Assembly: GCA_013153755.1 (NCBI GenBank)
Contig: JAADDU010000011.1
Coordinates: 1-12,265, forward strand
DNA length: 12,265 nt
Direction: 5' to 3'
DNA from: Campylobacterota bacterium
GTDB lineage: Bacteria; Campylobacterota; Campylobacteria; Campylobacterales; Sulfurimonadaceae
Each line of letters opens with the position of its first letter. The first letter of the stretch is position 1. Below the pieces are notes generated by a model. The model was not told the DNA's origin, did no database searches, and was given only the letters and a program-made list of their open reading frames with translations. Of the stretch, positions 7,158 to 12,265 are shown in pieces. The position numbers and the translations under genes were made by a program.

Positions 7158-7173
7158 GTTTAGATTTCTAAAC
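7158..7173. promoter_or_regulatory. Perfect palindrome upstream of tpx, candidate operator
   Basis: GTTTAGA-TT-TCTAAAC is a 7-bp perfect inverted repeat with a 2-bp centre. The tiny spacer makes it a poor RNA hairpin and a good fit for a site bound by a dimeric regulator. It lies 40-55 bp before the tpx start, downstream of the proposed -10. A redox or metal regulator (PerR/Fur type) would make sense for a peroxidase, but the sequence is not a textbook Fur or PerR box, so the regulator is unknown. Confidence 0.45.
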
Positions 7174-7179
7174 GCAAAG

Positions 7180-7209
7180 CCAATCGTTTATGCACGACTT
7201 GTTAATTGG
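7180..7209. repeat. Nested inverted repeat in the tpx leader
   Basis: Outer arms CCAAT (7180-7184) and ATTGG (7205-7209) enclose TCGT (7184-7187) and ACGA (7194-7197). In RNA this could fold into a modest stem-loop in the 5' leader of tpx, since it lies between the proposed promoter and the coding start. Stability is low and function is unknown. Confidence 0.3.
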
Positions 7210-7217
7210 ACGGGGGA

Positions 7218-7223
7218 ATTATA
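7218..7223 (-). promoter_or_regulatory. -10 element of the tpx promoter
   Basis: The minus strand reads TTTATATATAATTCCCCC, containing a perfect TATAAT at these positions with T-rich DNA upstream. Transcription would start near 7211, giving a leader of about 90 nt that contains the inverted repeat at 7180-7209 and the palindrome at 7158-7173. Another AT-rich start point closer to the gene cannot be excluded. Confidence 0.5.
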
Positions 7224-7235
7224 TATAAATCGGAT

Positions 7236-7268
7236 AAAATTACTCTTATTTAGAAAAAAAGTAATTTT
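7236..7268. repeat. AT-only inverted repeat after tsaD
   Basis: AAAATTAC (7236-7243) and GTAATTTT (7261-7268) form an 8-bp inverted repeat about 20 bp beyond the tsaD stop. It has only one G-C pair, so it would be a weak terminator at best; it could equally be a protein-binding site upstream of the tpx promoter. The 169-bp tsaD-tpx gap holds no gene. Confidence 0.3.
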
Positions 7269-7287
7269 GGCTAAGTTTTACTTAAGT

Positions 7288-8265
7288 TTAAAGGGTACTT
7301 TTTGGCACTGCATCTAACTCTCTAAGTGAACAAAACATCTCTTTTTTATACATCTCAATCGCTACACGCCCTATCATAGCAGCATTATCAGAACAATATT
7401 TCAATTCACTTAGTAAAAGTTTTGCGCTGTGTGGTTTTAAAAGTTTTTCTATCTCTCCCCTAAGATATAAGTTGGCACTTGCTCCTCCAACTATGGCAAA
7501 AGTTGTAGGTGGTACTTTTTTAAAATATTTCTTAAGCTTCATAGTAAGATGTTTAGTTGCTATATGCTCAAACGATGCAGATATATCTTTATAATCTTTC
7601 TCTACACTATCTTCAATTGCTAAACGAACAGCATTTTTAAGACCTGAGTAACTAAAAGCTATGAGAGGAGACTGATGAAGAGGAACTGTAAAGTTATACT
7701 TTAGTCTATCTCCATCTTTTGCTAACTCTTGTATGAGTGGACCACCAGGATAACCAAGCCCCATCATTTTAGCTACTTTATCAAAACTCTCCCCAAAACT
7801 ATCATCCATACTTTTTGCAACAGTTTGTATATCTTGTAGATTTTTAACTTCCATAACTTGTGTATGTCCACCTGAAACGAGCAAACAAGTAAGTGGGAAT
7901 TGTGTTTCTTTTTCTATAAAGAGTGAATAAATATGCCCTATAAGATGATTTACCCCAATGATAGGGATACCAAGAGAGATACTTATAGCTTTTGCCATAG
8001 TGATTCCCTCAACTAGAGTGACAGCAAGTCCAGGGGTTGAGGTAACTGCTACTGCTTTTAGCTCTTTAAAATAAGGTTCACATTCAGCTAGTATCTTTGG
8101 TAGAGCTTCAGCATGAAGTCTAGCTGCAAGTTCTGGAACAACACCACCATAAACACTATGTTCTATCTCTTGACTTATCTTCTTGTGAAAAAGAAGTTTT
8201 TTTGTTTTTATATCAGTTATAGCTATAGCACTATCATCACAACTACTCTCTATACTTAGTATCAT
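7288..8265 (-). CDS. tsaD: tRNA N6-adenosine threonylcarbamoyltransferase
   Basis: The product is 325 aa (family ~330-345). TsaD, with TsaB and TsaE, transfers the threonylcarbamoyl group from TsaC product to A37 of ANN-decoding tRNAs (t6A). The ASKHA fold is visible: [15 protein letters not shown] (2-16), [12 protein letters not shown] (40-51), [10 protein letters not shown] (105-114) with metal ligands H107 and H111, LLVSGGHTQ (128-136), [23 protein letters not shown] (154-176), [10 protein letters not shown] (204-213), [11 protein letters not shown] (259-269) and [10 protein letters not shown] (291-300) with D293 as third metal ligand. All catalytic residues are present. The ATG lies 8 bp after the stop of the dioxygenase gene, with AAAAGG at the junction, so the two are probably cotranscribed. 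TsaB and TsaE are not in the window. Confidence 0.97.
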   Translation of the reverse strand: MILSIESSCDDSAIAITDIKTKKLLFHKKISQEIEHSVYGGVVPELAARLHAEALPKILAECEPYFKELKAVAVTSTPGLAVTLVEGITMAKAISISLGIPIIGVNHLIGHIYSLFIEKETQFPLTCLLVSGGHTQVMEVKNLQDIQTVAKSMDDSFGESFDKVAKMMGLGYPGGPLIQELAKDGDRLKYNFTVPLHQSPLIAFSYSGLKNAVRLAIEDSVEKDYKDISASFEHIATKHLTMKLKKYFKKVPPTTFAIVGGASANLYLRGEIEKLLKPHSAKLLLSELKYCSDNAAMIGRVAIEMYKKEMFCSLRELDAVPKSTL

Positions 8266-8273
8266 CTTATTTA

Positions 8274-8867
8274 TTACCTTTTATCAACTCTAAACCATCC
8301 AGCGATAGAGTATCTTTTTTTATTTGCTGGTTTTACTTCATGTGGAAATTTTTCACTCATAAAGACTACTAAAGTATCTGCATCTGGTTTTACTTTTGCT
8401 AAAAAATTGTTATCTTCATCATAAACCATAAGCTCTCCACCATCTTTATCACTCCACTCTTCATTTAAATAGTAAACTGTAGTAACTACACGATTTTTAA
8501 AGTTTTTAAATGAATCAAGGTGAGTTTCATAAAAATCACCCTTTTCATAAATGGCAAAATGACTTTCATAGTAAGATAATCCAAGGTATAGCTCTTTATT
8601 TATATACTCTTTTAAGCCATCTGCAAAGTTTAAAAAATCTGCAGCTTTTGGATTTGTCTTATCTAGCCATAAGATTTTATCTCTTCTTCTGTTTTTATCT
8701 AAGTGTAAGTTAGATGCAGTGGATATCCCTGCTTTTTTAAAATCTACCTCATCTTTAGCCACATGAAGTAACTTTGAAGAAAACTCTAAACCTAAAGCAT
8801 CATTAATAACAACATAACCATCACAAACTAGTGCATCTACAATTTTTTCATACAGATTTTTATACAT
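8274..8867 (-). CDS. SM-20/prolyl-4-hydroxylase-like 2-oxoglutarate, Fe(II)-dependent dioxygenase
   Basis: A 197-aa protein with the double-stranded beta-helix iron site: H116 and D118 in YETHLDSF, the distal H176 in KFPHEV, and R185 ([11 protein letters not shown]) to bind 2-oxoglutarate. The core [12 protein letters not shown]...[12 protein letters not shown]...DGGEL is characteristic of SM-20/PHD-like prolyl hydroxylases, and RRDKILWL (61-68) precedes it. No signal peptide is seen, so it is cytoplasmic. Bacterial members of this group hydroxylate protein prolines; a Pseudomonas relative acts on EF-Tu. The substrate here is unknown, but pairing with tsaD would suit a translation-linked target. 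The start ATG 8865-8867 has no Shine-Dalgarno in its AT-rich leader, so initiation may be weak or leaderless. Enzyme class is confident. Confidence 0.88.
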   Translation of the reverse strand: MYKNLYEKIVDALVCDGYVVINDALGLEFSSKLLHVAKDEVDFKKAGISTASNLHLDKNRRRDKILWLDKTNPKAADFLNFADGLKEYINKELYLGLSYYESHFAIYEKGDFYETHLDSFKNFKNRVVTTVYYLNEEWSDKDGGELMVYDEDNNFLAKVKPDADTLVVFMSEKFPHEVKPANKKRYSIAGWFRVDKR

Positions 8868-8960
8868 AAATTTATTTTAACTAAAATTTTAAAAAAATAG
8901 AGTTAAAGTAATATGATTTATAAAATATATAAATTTTAAGTTTTTATAGAGGTAGGTATA

Positions 8961-8969
8961 TGATACAAT
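8961..8969 (+). promoter_or_regulatory. Extended -10 promoter of the chemotaxis operon
   Basis: TGATACAAT gives a TGn-extended -10 (TACAAT at 8964-8969) about 40 bp before the receptor start, within the 141-bp AT-rich gap shared with the divergent dioxygenase gene. No convincing sigma-28 or sigma-54 flagellar-type promoter is seen there. The rest of the gap holds no recognisable feature. Confidence 0.5.
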
Positions 8970-9008
8970 TAAATTAAATTAGATTCTTTACATTTTTAAG
9001 GAGAAAAG

Positions 9009-11273
9009 ATGAGTATCAAGGCAAAGGTTTTATCGACTGTATTTGGACTACTGCTATTTTTAGCAATGGTAATTACATATATAGCAGTAGATAAATCTAC
9101 AGAAGCAATGTTGCATAACAATATGGATAAACTTAGCACAGTTGAAGCTGCCAAACATGGTGAAATAAAAGCATACCTAGACTACCTCAAGGGTCTTCTT
9201 ACATCCCTTGCAGTTCAAAAAGGTACACAAGAAGCTTTTAGTGCTTTTGAAAATGGATTTTACACTCTATCAGATGACCTAAATTTAGCATCTAATATAA
9301 AAGAGCTAGTAAAGTCAGATTTAGAATCAAACTATTTAAATAGTGTTAACTATGAAGTACCAAATTCTGCTCAAAGAAAGCCAACTGAATCTTATCTTCC
9401 TAAAAATATAAATGCTCTTATAGCTCAGTATATCTTTATAGTAGATAACAGTTCTAAACTTGGTGAAAAAAATAAAATGACATATAATCCAAAATATAAA
9501 TCAGCGTATATGTCTGCACACAAAAAATACCATGAATCATTTAACAGCTTTTTAGAGGCATACTCATTATATGATATTTTCATGGTAGATATGAAAGGTA
9601 ATATTATATATAGTGATTTTAAAGAAAAAGACTTTGCGACAAACCTTAATCATGGTGTATATAGTAATACAGGTATAGCAAGAGCTTATAAAAAAGCTTT
9701 AAATATAAACAAAGGCGAGTTAGCTTTTGATGATTTTGCACCATATGAGCCTAGTTACAATGCTCCTGCTTCTTTTATAGCAACACCTATATTTGTAGAT
9801 GGTGTAAAAAAAGGTGTTTTAATCTTTCAAATGCCTGTTGATATTATCAATAAAATTATGAGATTTGATGACAAATTCAAAGAAGCTGGCTTGGGCGATA
9901 GTGGAGAAGCTTATCTAGTTGGTCAAGATTATATGATGAGAAGTAATTCGAGATTCCAAAAAGATATAAAAAACAAAGTTGTTCAAGATTTGGGAACAAC
10001 TATTGGTGTTTGGAAAGTAAAAACAAAAAGTACACAAGCTGTTATGAATGGAGAAACAAAAGTTGGTAAACATATCATCCCTGACTATAGAGGTGTTGAT
10101 GTTTTAAGTGTTTATCATAAAGTTGATGTATTTGGTCAAGCTACATGGGCTATAGTTGCAGAGATAGATGAGGCTGAAGCTATGCAACCAGCAAAAAATC
10201 TAAGAAATACAATAACTATTGTTGTTCTTGTTTTACTTGTCATATCTATAATCATCGCTTTTCTTCTGTTAAATAAACTATTGGTTAAACCACTAAAAGA
10301 ATTAGAAGAAAGAGCAAATGATTTAGCTCATGGAGAGGGAGATTTGACTGCTAGACTTCAAGTTGTTGGTAAAGATGAGATAGCAATAGTTAGCGAACAC
10401 ATAAACAGCTTTATAGAAAAAGTACAAGATACCATCATCCAAGCAAAACAAACGGGTAATGAAAATGCTTCCGTATCAGAAGAGTTAGCTAGAACATCAC
10501 TTCAAATAGGAGAAAAAGCTCAAGAAGAGTCTGTAATAGTTGAAGAAGTAAATACTCAAGGTAAAGAACTACAAGCTGTACTTCAACTAGCAATAGGAAA
10601 TGCCAAAGAGACTGAAAGAGAACTTTTTGAAGCTGAAAAAGCATTGGAAAAAACTAATGGCATAATTACAAATTTAAGTGAAAATATAAGCATTCGTTCA
10701 AGTGCAGAAACAGAACTTGCACACAAACTTCAAAGTTTAAGTACAGATGCAGGACAAGTTAAAGCTGTTTTAGAGGTTATAGGCGATATAGCAGACCAAA
10801 CAAACCTTCTCGCTCTTAATGCAGCTATAGAAGCAGCAAGAGCTGGGGAGCATGGTAGAGGCTTTGCTGTTGTTGCAGATGAAGTTAGAAAACTAGCAGA
10901 ACGCACTCAAAAATCTCTTACTGAAATTAATGCTACCATTAGTGTGATTGTTCAGTCTATCATAGATGCTAGTGATTCTATCTCACAAAATGCTCAAGAG
11001 ATTGAAAAATTATCTAGCGATGCAGATCAAGCACAAATAGAAATCATCTCTAGTGTTGATACTATGAATGTAGTTGTTGGTAAAGTTGATGAGATGGTTG
11101 AAGGATATGCTCATAATGGAGAATCTATACAAAAAATGATAGATAAAGTAGAAAATGTTAAAGATTTATCTACATCAAATGCAAGAAGTGTAGAGGAAAT
11201 AGCTTCTGCAGCTGACCATCTGTCTTCTATGACAGCAAAATTAAATAATCTTTTATCGTCATACAAAAGCTAA
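9009..11273 (+). CDS. Methyl-accepting chemotaxis protein with Cache-type sensor region
   Basis: A 754-aa transmembrane receptor. TM1 is at about 7-28, a large periplasmic region at about 29-399, TM2 at about 400-424, then HAMP ([20 protein letters not shown]) and a long signalling coiled coil. The periplasmic part has two PAS-like segments: [19 protein letters not shown] (~185-205), and [20 protein letters not shown] (296-315) followed by [10 protein letters not shown] and [11 protein letters not shown], the Cache pattern for small-molecule sensing; ligand unknown. The hairpin tip (591-633: [20 protein letters not shown], then [20 protein letters not shown], then ERT) binds CheA/CheW. Candidate methylation segments are [10 protein letters not shown] and [11 protein letters not shown]. 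No NWETF-like C-terminal tether is present. AAGGAG at 8998-9003 supports the start. It heads an operon with cheB and cheR. Confidence 0.96.
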   Translation: MSIKAKVLSTVFGLLLFLAMVITYIAVDKSTEAMLHNNMDKLSTVEAAKHGEIKAYLDYLKGLLTSLAVQKGTQEAFSAFENGFYTLSDDLNLASNIKELVKSDLESNYLNSVNYEVPNSAQRKPTESYLPKNINALIAQYIFIVDNSSKLGEKNKMTYNPKYKSAYMSAHKKYHESFNSFLEAYSLYDIFMVDMKGNIIYSDFKEKDFATNLNHGVYSNTGIARAYKKALNINKGELAFDDFAPYEPSYNAPASFIATPIFVDGVKKGVLIFQMPVDIINKIMRFDDKFKEAGLGDSGEAYLVGQDYMMRSNSRFQKDIKNKVVQDLGTTIGVWKVKTKSTQAVMNGETKVGKHIIPDYRGVDVLSVYHKVDVFGQATWAIVAEIDEAEAMQPAKNLRNTITIVVLVLLVISIIIAFLLLNKLLVKPLKELEERANDLAHGEGDLTARLQVVGKDEIAIVSEHINSFIEKVQDTIIQAKQTGNENASVSEELARTSLQIGEKAQEESVIVEEVNTQGKELQAVLQLAIGNAKETERELFEAEKALEKTNGIITNLSENISIRSSAETELAHKLQSLSTDAGQVKAVLEVIGDIADQTNLLALNAAIEAARAGEHGRGFAVVADEVRKLAERTQKSLTEINATISVIVQSIIDASDSISQNAQEIEKLSSDADQAQIEIISSVDTMNVVVGKVDEMVEGYAHNGESIQKMIDKVENVKDLSTSNARSVEEIASAADHLSSMTAKLNNLLSSYKS

Positions 11274-11822
11274 TTGAAACCTAAAATTTTATTTATAGGG
11301 GCCTCAACCGGAGGTCCTTCTCTTATAGAAAAGTTACTACATAGTTTAAGCTCTATAGACTACACTATAGTAATAGCACAACATATGAAAGAGGAAGTTT
11401 TACCTATCTATATAAAAAATATACAAGAGTCTATAGCTATTAAAGTAAAACAAACTCCTACTTGTATTGCATCTAAAGAGATAATCATCTGTTCTACTAG
11501 TTGTAAATTTATCAAAAAAACAAATTTTCTTGAACTTGTAGTAAACAAACAAAACCAAGTTTATACACCAGACATAAACATACTCTTTAATTCTTTTATT
11601 CCTTATGCAGATGAATTTGAAAGTATCGCTATTATCTTAAGTGGTATTGGTAGTGATGGAGTTAATGGACTAATAAAACTAAAAGAAAAAGGTTGTTTTA
11701 TAATCGCACAAGATGAACAAACTTCACCTGTTTATGGGATGCCTAAAGCAGTGTTTGAGAGTGGGATTGTAGATAGTGTAAAAAGTTTTGATGAGATTAT
11801 TAAATATGTAAAGAGTTTATGA
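11274..11822 (+). CDS. cheB: Receiver-less CheB protein-glutamate methylesterase
   Basis: The product is 182 aa, only the catalytic domain of CheB (usual full length ~350 aa including a CheY-like receiver). It removes methyl groups from receptor glutamates and may deamidate glutamines. The catalytic triad is visible: S11 in IGASTGGP, H37 in VIAQHM, and D128 in LSGIGSDGVNG; YTPDINILFNS (97-107) and SPVYGMPKAV (151-160) are also family motifs. The start is TTG 11274, the codon directly after the receptor TAA and in the same frame; the serine motif begins at residue 8, so no later start is possible. The ribosome site is weak, so termination-reinitiation from the receptor gene is likely. Without a receiver, activity cannot be controlled by CheA phosphorylation; Campylobacter and Helicobacter relatives are known to use or lack CheB in this way. 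It appears complete, not truncated. Confidence 0.92.
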   Translation: MKPKILFIGASTGGPSLIEKLLHSLSSIDYTIVIAQHMKEEVLPIYIKNIQESIAIKVKQTPTCIASKEIIICSTSCKFIKKTNFLELVVNKQNQVYTPDINILFNSFIPYADEFESIAIILSGIGSDGVNGLIKLKEKGCFIIAQDEQTSPVYGMPKAVFESGIVDSVKSFDEIIKYVKSL

Positions 11823-12265
11823 TGTTTGGATGGTTAAAAAGAGATAAAACAGAAGAGGTTTTAGATACAAAAGAGATAACTGTTGATTTTACAGACTTTC
11901 ATAAAATCACAGACTTTATATATGAACAAACTGGCATTACAGACCTTCACAGCAGAGCCTTAACACCTTTAAGGCTAAAACAATACGCACAAGAACATCA
12001 TATATATAATAGTGATGATTTTTTAAATGAATTAAAACAAAAAAATAGCTTTTATCAAAAAGTTATAGATATAGCCACAGTCAATGAAACGTATTTTTTT
12101 CGAGAAAAAAAAGAGTTACAGTGGTTAGTTGAATATATAGACAAGTCACAAAAAAAACTAAAAATCCTTTCTATGCCATCTTCAAGTGGAGAGGAAGTAT
12201 ACTCTATATTACTTATGCTTTTAGAAAAAAAGATACCACTAAATAAGGTAGAGATACGAGGGTAT
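11822..12265 (+). CDS. cheR: CheR chemotaxis receptor methyltransferase, N-terminal part, cut by right edge
   Basis: An open frame of 148 codons from ATG 11822-11824 to the window end; the start overlaps the cheB TGA by 1 nt (TGATG). The N-terminal helical domain includes IYEQTGITDLHSRALTPLRL (33-52), followed by the family motif TVNETYFFREKKEL (86-99) and the first SAM-binding segment ILSMPSSSGEEVYSILLML (115-133), equivalent to the canonical 'a.cstGeEpYS.a'. CheR uses S-adenosylmethionine to methylate receptor glutamates, opposing CheB. Position after a receptor and cheB gives a complete adaptation module. The rest of the methyltransferase domain lies outside the window, so integrity cannot be judged. 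Confidence 0.93.
   Translation, partial: MFGWLKRDKTEEVLDTKEITVDFTDFHKITDFIYEQTGITDLHSRALTPLRLKQYAQEHHIYNSDDFLNELKQKNSFYQKVIDIATVNETYFFREKKELQWLVEYIDKSQKKLKILSMPSSSGEEVYSILLMLLEKKIPLNKVEIRGY

Noticed and set aside
7303..7320. TGGCAC sequence resembling a sigma-54 -24 element
   Set aside because: No GC element at the right spacing follows, and the site lies inside the tsaD coding region.
8902..8925. TAAAG-like sigma-28 promoter before the chemotaxis receptor
   Set aside because: The TAAAGTAA half is present, but no CGAT-type -10 lies at the required spacing.
1..12265. CRISPR array, tRNA/rRNA genes, insertion sequences or prophage
   Set aside because: No regularly spaced repeats, no cloverleaf-like or rRNA-like sequence, and no transposase or integrase reading frames were found on either strand.

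Overview
The window looks like chromosomal DNA of a free-living Campylobacterota (Epsilonproteobacteria) relative, most like Sulfurimonas and its neighbours. The grounds are the strongly AT-rich base composition, short overlapping genes, a receiver-less CheB next to CheR, a sensor with a 7TMR-DISM-type extracellular domain, and TATAAT promoters set in T-rich DNA without clear -35 boxes. This placement is inferred from gene content and style, not from a database search.

Left part (1-6021, all minus strand): a tightly packed six-gene cluster reads right to left: alaS, a small 4-helix membrane protein, a uracil-DNA-glycosylase-fold protein, maf, a bioF-like PLP enzyme and yraN. Neighbours overlap by 1, 7, 4 and 4 nt or are 13 nt apart, so this is almost certainly one transcript driven from the alaS promoter. 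After yraN, the 5' end of a separate sensor gene starts from its own extended -10 promoter and runs off the left edge. It contains A8 and A9 homopolymer tracts.

Middle part (6022-8867): acpS is divergent from alaS. It converges on tpx (thiol peroxidase) across a 121-bp region with three stem-loops, including a good bidirectional terminator and an orphan strong Shine-Dalgarno sequence. Upstream of tpx lies a 169-bp control region with a perfect 7-bp palindrome. Further right are tsaD (tRNA t6A synthesis) and, 8 bp before it, an SM-20-like 2-oxoglutarate/Fe(II) dioxygenase gene.

Right part (8868-12265, plus strand): a chemotaxis adaptation operon. A 754-aa Cache-type methyl-accepting chemotaxis protein is followed, with only its TAA between them and in the same frame, by a CheB methylesterase without receiver domain. 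A CheR methyltransferase overlaps that by 1 nt and is cut by the right edge. Together they form a receptor plus its methylation/demethylation pair; cheA, cheW and cheY are not present here.

Most genes are ordinary housekeeping genes and I see no convincing novel defence or mobile system. The points most worth a second look are the in-frame MCP-stop-cheB junction, the tpx palindrome, the odd acpS-tpx intergenic structures, the divergent UDG-like protein, the dioxygenase-tsaD pairing, and a strikingly frequent octamer, TGCATCTA.
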